Below, piece after piece: positions 23,147 through 34,699 of a stretch of DNA of 64,000 bases (its first letter is position 1; each line of letters starts with the position of its first letter). This DNA comes from Margaritifera margaritifera. Its lineage: Eukaryota; Mollusca; Bivalvia; Unionida; Margaritiferidae. The notes beneath the pieces were generated by a model. The model was not told where the DNA came from and made no database searches. It saw only the letters and a list, made by a program, of their open reading frames with translations. The DNA is taken from assembly GCA_029931535.1 (NCBI GenBank), contig JAQPZY010001675.1:7992001-8056000 (forward strand). The letters run 5' to 3'. The position numbers were made by a program, and so were the translations under genes.

Positions 23147-23639
23147 TATACCATCCACTAGCAAAAGAGTTTGTAATTTCTATCCACTAGCAAACGAGTT
23201 TGTCCTTTCCGTTTTATGTCTGCATTCTATCAAACTAAAATATATGGAAATGTGACGTAAACGGGGATGTTACTGAAACCAATCTGATATTTGTTACAAC
23301 ATTGCCGGGTATTTAGAACTTCTTCTTGATATTAAGAAATTGTTAGTAACGTCCTACCGTCATTAGTAAGATAACAAATAAGTTTCCATCATAAGTTAAT
23401 ATTTACACGGTGAACAGTAAATGATATTATTAAAATTAACACTTTCTTTGACTGCTAATCTTATTCAGAGCAGGTTTAATGAGTACCTCCAGTTCTCTAT
23501 TTTTTACAGTGTGTTTTTGCTGGTTATAATATACGTCTTAGTGTGGAAACGATGTTTCCGATTTGATCTTGACATGAAATTAGCATATTCTACTGGTCTG
23601 AGCCATTTCTATGAAAGCATAAACTATTAAAAAGACCAA

Positions 23640-24345
23640 CATCAACAATAACAATAGGCCCAAGTGACCTGAGATCGCTCATTTGCCTGATGTGTATTGG
23701 CAGCCAAATTGTTAGGCGAATTGGCATAATTTGTACAAACTTGAAAGGCCTTCATGCTTTCTGTAAAATTTAGTAACATTTTATTTACCAGTTTTTAGAA
23801 GAATTCGTTTAAAGATTTTTCTGTTTTTAGGAAGGGTAGCCATATCTGAAAGAGGATCCCCCTCATCTGCACAAATTGAAAAGCCTTAATACTAGAATGC
23901 TTTCTGTAAAATTTTGACAAATTCTTTCAAGCAGTTAGTGAGAAGTATTTTAATTCTTTTCCTAGTTTTCGTAACGGCGGCTATATTTAATGACTGATTG
24001 GCATCGTTTGTATTTATTTGACAAACTGGTCAATTTCTGTTGAGCGATTTTTTAGAAGTTGTTTAAAGATTTTTCTATTTTTAGTAACGGCGGACATATT
24101 TGATGACGGATCGGTTTCACTTGTACAAAATTTAAATGTTTCTAGCATGCGCGCTTTTTGCCAAGTTTGGTTCAATTTGGTCCAGAGTTTTTTCAAGAAC
24201 GAGTTGAAAATAGCATTTGCTGTTGACGACCGATGAAGTACAACGGACTAAGGATGATGCACGCTGAACTCAGGACACAGGGCAATACCATAAGCTCACT
24301 TGGCCTTATGACCTGGCGACCAAACAACAATAACAACTAATAATA
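23640..24345 (+). repeat. dispersed repeat with direct internal copies
   Basis: It starts near CAATAGGCCCAAGTGACCTG. Three internal copies of a block with CTTTCTGTAAAATTT(T), TTTTAGAAG and TTTTTCTNTTTTTAG follow, and it ends with CATAAGCTCACTTGGCCTTA. This class is frequent in bivalves. It has no coding potential, and the 60-72-codon frames inside are shadows. Confidence 0.65.
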
Positions 24346-24544
24346 ATAATAATAACAACATCAACACCATCATCACCACCACCACCATATAGTATTATTA
24401 TTATTAATATCATTTGCTTGAGTAGAATAAATTATATTAAGTCTTGTAAACTCTTTTCCAATTGAGCATCGTCTCTGTTTGATATAAGAAACTAACTATG
24501 GTTCCATTTGCAACATTAAGATCAAAAGTAGGTCTCATAGTATT

Positions 24545-24690
24545 TCAGACATAAGGGTCGCTAATTTAAAGGCACTGCTTATTAAAGGCACTGCTAATTT
24601 AAAGGCACTGCTTATTAAAGGCACTGCTAATTTATAGGCACTGCTTATTGAAGGCACTGCTAATTTAAAGGCACTGCTTAAAATTCCACT
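24545..24690. repeat. ~33-bp minisatellite (GGCACTGCT-based)
   Basis: Alternating AAAGGCACTGCTAATTT and AAAGGCACTGCTTATT half-units repeat about four times. Confidence 0.9.
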
Positions 24691-24699
24691 GTCTAGTAG

Positions 24700-25400
24700 A
24701 GTTGTATGTCCGTATAATCTTTGTAAGCTTTTTAAAGAATACGATTGTTTTAATATAAAACTGGAAAAATAAAAGTCTATTTTACAATGTAATATTTTCG
24801 CACAGAAATAAGGAAAAACTAACTATACAATTATTCTGTTTGGCAACTTTACCTTGATTTTCTTTTCCTACAATTGGATATTGGGACAATAAAACTTTGC
24901 GAATAGTAAAATTTAGATTTTACTGATCCTTGATCAGTAGAAAAATCATAATGTTCATTCTTTTAATATTAAATATCACCTAAATAGAGTTTACATTATG
25001 CAGTTATCGGGTGAGGGTTAATTCTGAAGCCTAATATACTTTTTGTACACAAGTCATTCAGAGCAATGTTCTATTTGTATGCGGTCTCCGAATGCTGCTT
25101 AGACTGCCAATCAAGCGAGATAATGAACAACTTCATAGCACCAGAAAATGTTCCATCCCGATATAATCGCCGCGAAATGTGCATCACGATGGACATTTCC
25201 AAATGGTCGAAGATGTCTGAACATATGTCAGGTAACTGATACTGATATTTTTGGATATCGTCAAAGAATGAGATGAAAATAAAAAAAATTCTGTTTCTAA
25301 AACACCTTGCCTTACCCCCCACAAATGTCCAAGTCCAAAGTATAAAACACTATTCCTTACTGCCCACAAATGTCCAAGTCCAACGTATTGCAACACACAA
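24700..25400. other. no gene recognised; short direct repeat
   Basis: AT-rich sequence. A duplicated CCCACAAATGTCCAAGTCCA occurs near 25318 and 25362. Nothing else was supported. Confidence 0.5.
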
Positions 25401-25404
25401 GGGG

Positions 25405-25992
25405 CTCACTACCGAGCGAATCAAACAACTTCTGCGTGAGTCAGGCTTGATGTCGATGTTTCCCCTATTTCCAACGACCTCAAGACAACAGTCGTTGTAA
25501 ACTGAAGGGTTCTTAAACGCGGAAATACTACAGATAATTTTCCTCTAATCACCTAATGACCACACATCGCGAAACTATAATTTCACACTTGCATGGGTTT
25601 TCTTGCTTCACATTTGATGATCCATCAAAAAGCCTTTCCAAACCATAGATTGGTACTTTACGCCATTCATCACGAAACACGACTCAAACACCTAGTACAA
25701 AGAATTATTCCTATCTCAAATTACTAAACACTTACACATTAGAATATCATGAGAGTTATTTTATGTTAAGAAATTAATGTCCATTGTACGAAACTAATCT
25801 ATGCTATCATAAGTCTCGTGAATACTGTACAGTATGACGTCAGCTCCTAGAAACTGACTAATTACTCGGTTTGAAAAATATCTTCCAGACACCGACTCTC
25901 CATAATCAACAAATAATCACTAAAATCTAACAAAGCTATAAACGGAGACGTAAATACAAATAGCAAATACCCTAGGCTTATTACAGTACAAA
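25405..25992 (-). mobile_element. ~600-bp dispersed element, copy 2 (inverted)
   Basis: This is the inverted partner of 11525-12122, diverged by substitutions and small gaps. It contains a perfect TGACGTCA at 25835-25842 where copy 1 has CAGACGTCG. The two copies lie on either side of the SR-rich exons. Confidence 0.75.
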
Positions 25993-26169
25993 CAGAAGAA
26001 AACAATTATTTTAAATGGCACAGAGATTTAACCTGTCATCGACGGATCAATATATCCTGTAAAATTTCATTGACATTAACCTCACGTTTTCTGAGCAATT
26101 TTGTCAAATTTAAATAGTGTACAAGACGTATATAAAATGCATGAATCGCTCAAATCTCTCGTTAAATCT

Positions 26170-26256
26170 CTATCTATCTCTCCCTCTCTCTCTCTCTTTT
26201 CCTTGGCACAATATATATAACCTTTCAGGTATTGATGTATCGTTCCCCCCCCCCCC

Positions 26257-26330
<74 letters not shown>
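26170..26330. repeat. (CT)n microsatellites with C-run
   Basis: CT-rich tract at 26175-26200, a C homopolymer near 26246-26258, and a long (CT)n at about 26262-26326. The SLSLSL and ERERER frames here are by-products. Confidence 0.95.
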
Positions 26331-26333
<3 letters not shown>

Positions 26334-26675
26334 CATGGTATGTGTATTGGTCCATGAGACATCTGTTAATTAGCGGAGCTGAATGATGATAGAGCACAGG
26401 ATGGGGCACATAACAACGAATACCGAATCAGATTGAACCGTGTTATACTAACTTGAACCATCTGATACGATAAGTTTGATGTCTCCCTCAATATGTATAT
26501 TATATAATTAACAATCTTCTTCTCCATGGATAGTTTCTTCCATATTTCTTTTGTTTTGTTTTGACTCCTCATTATTAGAAATGGTTTTCATGACTATTAA
26601 TGAAAACACTTGTTATAATCGTTAATACTACACTGACTGTAAGAATATTTTCTCTCTCTTTATGGGCGTCCCTCA

Positions 26676-26732
26676 GCCCCCCCCCCCCCTCTCCCGGCTT
26701 GGATTTTTCAAATATCCATTGTGTTGTGTGTG

Positions 26733-26822
<90 letters not shown>
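26676..26822. repeat. C-run followed by (AT)n microsatellite
   Basis: A C-rich run near 26677-26690 and (AT)n at about 26738-26821. Confidence 0.95.
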
Positions 26823-26824
<2 letters not shown>

Positions 26825-27074
26825 AGCCTGCAATAAGATTTAAACAAACCCCCAAAATATTAAACAACCCAAATCCGACGGTGGGAACTTGCCTCTCCCC
26901 TTGACCCTATTGGCATCGCTTTGAAGGCTCGTCCCTTTGATTTTGGCTATGTCCCCCCCCCCCCCCTCCCCCCACCCCGGAAAAATTCCTGCACACGACC
27001 ATGTCTTTCCTGTAGGATGTGGATTATTTGTTATTATTCCACTAAGTACAGTACGCGTGTGATATTACTCGTCA

Positions 27075-27335
27075 GTGTGGAGGGTTAAATGATTTCAGCC
27101 TATAACCGTTTGCCATCTTAACACGTATTAGACACCTCAGGTACTCACACATCTCACCTCTGTCCGCGTGAGTTCGAGTCTCGGCTCGACCAACGTGACT
27201 ATGTGAGAAAGCTTGCCAGTTGCTTCGCGTGGATCGGTGGTTCTTCCTTGAGTCTTCCTCCACCAATTATACTGGCCGCCATGTATAACCTACCATGTGC
27301 TTAAAAATGACATTAAACCCCACAAAACCAAACCA
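27075..27335 (+). mobile_element. tRNA-derived SINE, family A, copy 2
   Basis: It contains CACATCTCACCTCTGTCCGC, the B-box GAGTTCGAGTCTCGG, GGTGGTTCTTCC, CTGGCCGCCATGTATAACC and a CACAAAACCAAACC tail, in the same order as the copies at 6612 and 55335. Confidence 0.8.
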
Positions 27336-27604
27336 AAACCCAATTCATAAATTATAATATACAACAGCGGCAATGTCAATATCTAGGCTCCCTTTGATTG
27401 CAATATTTCGTATCGAATAGGACAGCAGCGCGATTTCCGTAAATAAAGCTCATACCATGTACGTAAACACTGTGACATTAGCTGCACATAAAACTTAAAA
27501 ATGACATTGGCAAAGTTTTGTCAAGATTTCAAAATATTTCACAGAAAATTTGAACTCAAATATGGCCATTTACTAATTCACATGGCTTTATTAGATGATA
27601 ATGA

Positions 27605-27787
27605 TTTCGTTTGATTTAGTATTTTACACCACAGCAACACAAATAGGGATTTTAGTGCAGAGGTAATCCGAGTAAAGTGCCTTTCCCACGGACATACCAC
27701 AGTAGCCGACCCGGGATGATCTGATTGGAACCCGCACACTTTCGATCACGAGTCCGGCACGCTAATCACAGGGCCACCTCGGCTCCT
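27605..27787 (-). mobile_element. tRNA-derived SINE, family C, copy 1
   Basis: On the minus strand a tRNA-like head (GCCGAGGTGGCCCTGTGATT, then GTGCCGGACTCGTGATCGAA and a B-box-like GGGTTCCAATC) is followed by a CCCGGGTCGGCTACTGTGG body. The partner at 30535-30712 has the same order. Confidence 0.7.
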
Positions 27788-27805
27788 TAGATGATGGCAA
27801 TGGTG

Positions 27806-27856
27806 ATCGATGATGATGATGATGATGATGATGAGAGAGAGAGAGAGAGAGAGAGT
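27806..27856. repeat. (GAT)n(GA)n microsatellite
   Basis: A GAT run followed directly by a GA run. Confidence 0.95.
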
Positions 27857-27859
27857 ACT

Positions 27860-28905
27860 TTATCGTGTCTACTGTATTATCTGAATTCCAATTTTTTATG
27901 GAGTTCCTTATTTTGCGTTCTAATACTATTTTTTCTCTTCAAAATATGCTACATGAATGTACAACAGTTAGCATGAAAATATATTCTTTCCTTTAAAAGT
28001 ATACTAATCGGTTATCTTCAATTTTGAATTAAATACAAGATAAATAACTTTTCCCACTCAATACGTTACATGATGTGACTAGAATGTTTAAATCCATTCT
28101 CAAGGAGAGCTGAACACATTGCCAAAAGCCACTATCAATACACAAATGTTCTAAAATCGTGAAACAAACTATATTTCGAGTATTATGCAAAGATACGAAA
28201 TCAAGAGGTGAAATAAATATGCAGCTTCATCTTATCTCTGTCAGATAATTAGGTGATCAAAACTCCGTCCCAGAAGCGTAATAGAATTACCAGTGAGGGA
28301 AAAAACCATATTTACCTTGATATAGTCCTTGCGAAAACAATGTATACTCTGTTTGAACGATAAATAATTCCACGGTAATCATTAGCGTCCCCCAAAAAAG
28401 CAAACGATACAAAAAGGATTCGAAAACCGACTGACAAATGATCAGAAGCTCGCCAAGTACAATGAAAAGTTTCTTCGCCCCTTTATGTCTATCATCTCCT
28501 TAGTCTCATACTAACTTTCATCCACTTTCATGCATGAGTCACCCATACAAACAGTGAAATAGTTGTGAACCAGTCCCAGAAAAGCAAGCATCAATTTGTA
28601 CATATTTACCAGAAATTAAGCCTTATTAATCATTTTGAGTTTGAGACGAAATTAATATATTGTGCTTTTTCTATTGAAAAAACCAATTACATGTAGTAAG
28701 ATTTTATTTGAAATCTATATTTCAAGTCTTGAGTACCCTGGGGGAAACAACTGAATTTGCAGTCGAATATCTGGACGTTTTCCAAATGGAATACTATTTT
28801 TTCTCAGTCAAAATATACAATCTGAAAAGTTGCTGATACCATGAAAAACCACAATATTTATCAGTTGTATAGAAAACTATCTGATAGTCAATAACCAAAG
28901 ATTAT
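27860..28905. other. no gene or repeat recognised
   Basis: AT-rich unique-looking sequence without supportable coding regions. Confidence 0.4.
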
Positions 28906-29173
28906 CACCTATAATTTATTCATAGAACGGCAGTGGGATGAGCTACTCTCTTCTGAAAAAAACCCTTGAGCGCCCCTCTGCTTCTGCTGCTGAGAGAATT
29001 CAACTGATTTATCTGTGGTGCAGGGAGAAATTAGTGCGTTCTGAGCGTGCTGCCAAAAATACACCGGGTGTTGGATTTCCTTCAGCAACACTGTTATTAT
29101 AATCAAGATGATCATCGGCAGATTTGCTGCTGTTTCTTTTTGTTTTTGTTTTTTATTGTCTTTCATTTTTATA

Positions 29174-29230
29174 ATAATAATAATAACAATAATAATAATA
29201 TAATAATAATAACAATAATAATAATAATAG
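29174..29230. repeat. (AAT)n microsatellite
   Basis: Imperfect AAT run with AAC interruptions. Confidence 0.95.
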
Positions 29231-29319
29231 TCCCTCAAAGGGAATGACGCTCTACAGGCCGAAAGAATGTTCAGAAATCAAGACAGTTTCTTCTTTTTAA
29301 CTACTGTGTGTTGAAACAA

Positions 29320-30265
29320 TCTGACGGACACAGTGGCTGCACGATCGGCTTAATTTTCATATAAGCCCAACTAGACATTATAAGAAGTCCTCTGGTGAAA
29401 ACCCCATGTCGATATGACAATCCATTCAGAAGGAGTAACCATAACATGATTTTTTTGGATGGTCGTGGCGGCCATACTGGTTGTAAGATTGGCACCATTT
29501 CCATTTAGCACCAACTAGATATCATAAGAAGTCTTTTGGTGAAAGTCCTCTCTCAACATAATCAGCCATTCAAGAGGAGTTGCGATAACAATATTGTATA
29601 GATGGCCGCCATAGTGGCCATATTGCATTTCAGATCCGCATTATTTTCATTTGGGATCAGCTCGACACCAAGAGAAGTCTTCTGGTGAACACCCCATGTC
29701 TATATGATTTTCAGTTTAGGAGGAGTAGCGAGAACATAATTTTTAAGATAGGTGCCGTGGTAGCCATATTCGATGTTATATTGGCACTAGTTTCATTTAA
29801 GACAAACTAGACATCATACAAAGTCTTTTAGTGAAAACCCCATGTGGATACAACCATCCATTCAGGAGAAGTAGTGATAACAAGATTTTAAAGATGGCCA
29901 CTTTGGCGGCCATATAGGATCTTGGTTCGGAACCATTGTTATTTAGAATCTACTAGACATCACAAGAAGTCTTTTCCTGAAACCCCATGTCGATATAATC
30001 GTCCGTTTAGGAGTAGTCGCGATAACAAGATTTTCAAATGTCTGCCGTAGCAGACATATTGGATGTCCGAAGGGCACTATTTTCATTTAGGACCAACTAG
30101 ACTTTATGATGAATGCGTATGTAGAGTTTGGTGGCAATCCTCCCAGTACTTAAAGATGAGTAGCGATAATAAATTTCCGCTACCGGACGTCTGAAGTCGG
30201 ACGAAAGGCCATTCCATAAGCTCTTCTGGTCAATGACCAGTAAAGCTAATAATAATAATCATTTT
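29320..30265. repeat. ~146-bp tandem repeat, six diverged units
   Basis: Each unit has a GGCGGCCATA(C/T)TGG-like block (near 29465, 29603, 29750, 29892 and 30038), a TTCATTTAGNACCAACTAGA block, AAGAAGTCTTTTGGTGAAA and AGGAGTAGCGATAACAA. The array ends with GGACGTCTGAAGTCGGACGA and CCATAAGCTCTTCTGGTCAA, the usual end of this class. It has no coding capacity. Confidence 0.75.
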
Positions 30266-30534
30266 CGTAATCGTCATCGTCGTCATTATTATCGTTATAA
30301 CCATTCGTGCAGTCGTCATCTTTGACACAGGTTCTGAGGATTGTGACACTGCTACTGCTAGATCATCCCTCTCCTTTCTTTTACCAGTTGTTTTGTTCTG
30401 TATGTTTGTTGGTTTATTTTCTCACTATATGGAGCCATTTATACAGTGTAAATGTCTTGTAAATCAGTCTGAAAGCAACCTATCAATAGGTTTAAAACAA
30501 AGAGCGAGACGCAGCTCATTACTATCATTGATGG

Positions 30535-30712
30535 CTGGTTTGGTATTTTACGGCACAAGTCGGTTATTTAGTTCCGAGTCAATTGGAGTAAAGTGCCTTC
30601 CTCAAGGACACACCACGTTAGCTGACCCGGGCTAAGCCAATGGTAAGAATCGAACCCGCACCCTTTCGGTCGCGAGTACGCACGCTAATCAACGAGCCAC
30701 ATTGACTCCTAC
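30535..30712 (-). mobile_element. tRNA-derived SINE, family C, copy 2
   Basis: On the minus strand it reads GGCTCGTTGATTAGCGTGCG, CGACCGAAAGGGTGCGGGTT and CGATTCTTACC (B box), then CCCGGGTCAGCTAACGTGG and TGTCCTTGAGGAAGGCACTT. The last segment matches AAGTGCCTTTCCCACGGACA of copy 1 in reverse complement. Confidence 0.75.
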
Positions 30713-30764
30713 CTCTTTTTGTCGCCTCGTACGACATGCAGAAGAGTGCATCGGGCCTATTCGT

Positions 30765-30769
<5 letters not shown>

Positions 30770-30855
<86 letters not shown>
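30770..30855. repeat. (AT)n microsatellite
   Basis: About 85 bases of AT dinucleotide. Confidence 0.97.
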
Positions 30856-30858
<3 letters not shown>

Positions 30859-31353
30859 ATGGCGCCGCCACTGGCCTTAATTGATACTGAAGTGAAGATT
30901 TTCTCAACACTGGAAGGAAAATACTTCTGGGTCCTTTATTTCGATAAAAAGAGCTCCAATAAGCCACGAAAATTCATACATGGTTAACGTAAGCTCCAAA
31001 GAAAACTCTATTTAACGTAAACTCCAAAGAAAATTCTATTTAAGCAAAGTTTGGAGCGAAACTAATTAAATAGGTATATGACTGGCGAGTTCAGCATTAT
31101 ATAGACAGCGCCAACATAGCAACAACCGTAAGTGCCAGTTATATGTCACAAATGCAGCACCCTGTACAAGAAAATGGCGAATCTCCTGTATCTGAAAAAC
31201 GTAGAAATTAAAGGTTTATTTCTCCTAAACTGGTCGACTAAATGAGCTTAAATTTTACACTTTAATATATAAAGTGAACTCAGACGATTGAGTATCTATT
31301 ATACCTTTAGCCGAATTTTGAAGAAATTGATCAGTGATCTAGATCTTGAAAAC

Positions 31354-31531
31354 AATGTATGTATGTATTTATGTATGTATGTATGAAAGTATGTATGTAT
31401 GTATGTATGTATGTATGTATGTATGTATGTATGTATGTATGTATGTATGTATGTATGTATGTATGTATGTATGTATGTATGTATGTATGTATGTTTATGT
31501 ATGGATGCATGCATGTATGTATGTATTGATC
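31354..31531. repeat. (GTAT)n tetranucleotide microsatellite
   Basis: About 170 bases of GTAT units with one AAAG interruption near 31385. It directly abuts the 5' truncation point of a LINE. Confidence 0.97.
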
Positions 31532-31537
31532 GACTGC

Positions 31538-33330
31538 TCCAAGTGGAAATCAACATATCACTTGCTGATCCTCCAACGCTGACTGAAACTGTGAGAGCAA
31601 TCGACCTGCTGTCAAATGCAAAGCAGCTGGAGCAGATGCTATACCAGCAGAAGTCTACAAAGCCGGAGGCTCACACATGGCACAGAATCTTACTGAACTC
31701 TTCCAGTCAATGTGGACTCAGGGAACTATACCCCAGGAGTACAAGGATGCATCCATCGTCCACTTGTACAACCGGCAAGGCAACAGACAATCCTCCGACA
31801 AGCATCAGGGCATCTCCTTGCTGTCAATAGCCGGCAAAATCCTTGCCAGAATTATGCTGAATCGTCTTATGCATCACATCGATCAAGGGCTCCTGCCAGA
31901 GAGTCACTGTGGCTTCTGGAAAGGATGAGGGACCACAGACATGGTGTTTGCAGCTCGTCAATTCCAGGATAGGCGCCAGGAATAGAACTCTAACCTGTAC
32001 ACGACATTAATCGACCTGACAAAAGCCTTTTACACAGTCAGCCGTGGAGGCCTTTTGAAAGATTATGGGAAAATTTGGTTGTTCAGAGAAATTCATCGTG
32101 ATGGTTCGTCAATTCCATTATGGCATGCTCGCTCGTGTTGCGGATGACGGTGAGTCATCTGAATCACTTCAAGTCACAAATAGAATTAAGCGAGGCCATG
32201 TGTTGGCCCCAACCCTCTTCAGTATGATGTTCTCTGTCATGCTTAATGATGCCTTCCGTGACTGTGACACTGTGATCGACACCAGATACCGGACTGACGG
32301 CAAGTTGTTCAATCTGAGAAGATAAAAGGCGAAGACAACGGTACAGGAAGTGACTGTTCATGATCTCCTGTTTGCTGACGACTGTTCCCTGAATGCCAAA
32401 TCTGAGTCCGACGTGCAACAGAGATGGACCATTTCTCTTCAGGTTGGACAATTTCGGTCTCACATTCAGTATCAAGAAGACAGAGGTGATGCACAAACCT
32501 GCACCAGGAAAACCTTATGTAGAGTCTACCATCACAATAATTGGCCAAACCGTCCTGGCATTGGACAAGTTCACCTATAGCGGCAGCACACTGTCACGTG
32601 CAGTCCACATCGATGATGAAACCAATGCCAGAATTTCTAAAGCAAGTGTGGCCTTTGGCAGACTACGTGCAAACGCGTGGGAGCGCATAGACATCAGTCT
32701 ACAAACAAAACGTAATGTCTACAAAGCCACTGTGTTGCCGACCCTGCTGTATGCATGCGAAACCTGGACGGTGTACAGACGCCATGCCAAGAAGCTGAAC
32801 CATTTTCACATGGGATGCCTGAGGAAACTGATGAGGATAAGATGGCAGGACAGGGTCCAAGACACTGAGGTTCTCACACGGGCGGGCATTCCAAGCATCC
32901 ACACTCTGCAGATGAAATCACAGTTGAGATGGGCAGGCCACGTCACCAGGATGTCAGAAGAGCGACTACTAAAGAAGATCTTCAACGGCGAGCTGAAGGA
33001 GGGAAAGCGATCTCAGTGTGGTCATAAGAAACGCTTCAAAGATTCCCTTAGGTCATCCTTGAAACACTTCAACTTTGACACTGAGTCTTGGGAAGATCTC
33101 ACACAGGATCGCTCCACCCGGCGGAGTCTCATCCATACTGGAGCTACATACTTTGAACGGAGGAGAGGCAGTGCAAAAGAGCGAGCAGCGTAAATCTCAG
33201 AACTGCTGTACGTCCTCTAGCGGCATCTCCTGTCAAGTGTGTCACAGACAGTTAAGAGCACAAACTGGCCTGATCAGCCATTCACGTACTCTCAGAAACC
33301 AAACCAGTTAGTGGTGTCATGGTCATCTTC
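31538..33330 (+). mobile_element. Broken LINE, reverse transcriptase to C-terminal zinc-finger region
   Basis: Blocks appear in order. They are AGADAIPAEVYKAGG near 31635, PQEYKDASIVHLYNRQGN near 31725, LLSIAGKILARIMLNR near 31830, LYTTLIDLTKAFYTVSRGG near 32000 (the AFDTVSR block, with catalytic Asp replaced by Tyr), APTLFSMMFSVML near 32208 and LLFADDCSLNA near 32367 with an intact ADD. Then comes a 266-codon frame (32393-33193) with KTEVMHKPAPGKPYVE, TLLYACETWTVYRRHAKKL and LRWAGHVTRM. A C-terminal finger CQVCHRQL...GLISH follows in another frame and lacks its last histidine. At least three frameshifts and several stops make it inactive. The endonuclease half is missing. This is the element type often annotated as endonuclease-reverse transcriptase in invertebrates. 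Confidence 0.92.
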
Positions 33331-33599
33331 GAACTCAAAGGACGAACAACAAACGAATGTTTGTATGTAAATCTGCATAGGCTTAACGGCACATCATCAC
33401 AATACTGGCTATATAGCGCCGACTAAAATTTACGTTCTAAAAATTTTAAGATAACAGATTGTAAAAATCTCTAGTTCTTTGAAGACAAAACCTTAACTGT
33501 GATACGTGATATGTTATCAAATAGAAAAAGTGTACCATCCATGTGTACCATAGTTCATTCCTGAATCTCAAACAGCTTTGTAGGATATACAGTATAAAC

Positions 33600-34690
33600 A
33601 TCCGTCACATATAGACCTGTGACCTTAACCTTGACGATGGGATCCCAAATATGGAATACAACACATCTTCTAATGACAATACAAATATACAAAATTTCAT
33701 ATATTTATCTTAAATGGCTTCTAAGTTATAGAGCCGAATAGAAAATGTTACTAAAACATAAAATACTGGCCTGTGACCTTGACCATTAAGATTTAACCCC
33801 TAACGGGATATCTGGCACACTCACATGTGATAAGATATAAGTATACTAAGTTTCATCTCTTCATGTCAAATGGCTCTAAAGTTACAGAGCTGAAGGGAAA
33901 ATGTAATAATGAATTATAGGTGTGCCAAGTTTCATTCCTTAGTCTCAGTCGGCTCTACAGTTATAGAGAGGAAAAAGTGATGGAAAACTTACAATATTGA
34001 CCCATGATAAGGTACAGATATACCAAGTTTCATGTCTTAATATCAAATGGCTTATATAGCGAAAAATGAAAGTGTCAAGGAAAACTTACAATTTTGAGCC
34101 GTTACCTTGACCTTGAAGATATGACTTCGGATGTAGTCTCGTTCAAGCAGACTCTCGTGTGGCCATGTGAGATCTCCCCATACGAGAAACACTCGTTTAG
34201 CGAAGATTTTGGTCTGTTTGAAGTAGACTACCTCTCATGTGGTACAAGACACCTTCTAATGATGATGTATAAGTAAACCAAGCTCCATCGTTTTTCTTAA
34301 ATGTCTTGAAAGCTATTGAGCGGAAAAGGAAATGTGACGGAAAACTTAAAACATTGAGCTGTTACCTCGACCTTGAAGATAGGATCCCCAATATGGTACG
34401 CGACGCACCTTCTAATGACAATGCATAAGTATCCCAAGTTTTACTCCTTAAACTGAAGTGACTTGAAAGTTATACAGCGGAAAGAAAAATGTTAGAGAAA
34501 ACATAAAATATTGGTCCGTGAGCTTGACCTTGAAGATAGGGCCCTGAAAGTGGTATGTGACACACATTCTAATGAAGATGCACGAGTATACCAAGTTCCA
34601 TCCCTTCGACATAAACGACTTTAAAGTTATTGAGCGGAAACTAAAGTTTAACTGACGGACGAACGGACTGACAGATGGAAACACGGATCC
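33600..34690. repeat. diverged tandem repeats (~140-260 bp) with TGACCTTGA motifs
   Basis: Units contain CTGTGACCTTGACC or a variant, GAAGATAGGATCCC, TTCTAATGACAATGCATAAG, CCAAGTTTCATNCCTTA, ATGGCTTNTAAAGTTATAGAGC and GGAAAANNAATGTNA(C/G). They begin near 33615, 33770, 34100, 34360 and 34505, and end at GACGGACGAACGGACTGACAG. Perfect TGACCTTGA occurs at 33774, 34108 and 34515. The 60-codon frame at 34094-34276 is incidental. Confidence 0.75.
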
Positions 34691-34699
34691 TATGCCCCC

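Noticed and set aside
22661..23164. 167-codon minus-strand frame with 18-residue repeats
   Set aside because: Product of the 54-bp minisatellite; frames are open on both strands and in more than one phase.
26170..26409. Arg-Glu / Ser-Leu dipeptide proteins at this and other CT tracts
   Set aside because: Direct translations of (CT)n microsatellites.
31399..31830. 143-codon frame starting in the GTAT microsatellite
   Set aside because: It is a Tyr-Val-Cys-Met repeat running out of frame into the LINE relic; the LINE coding frame is different.
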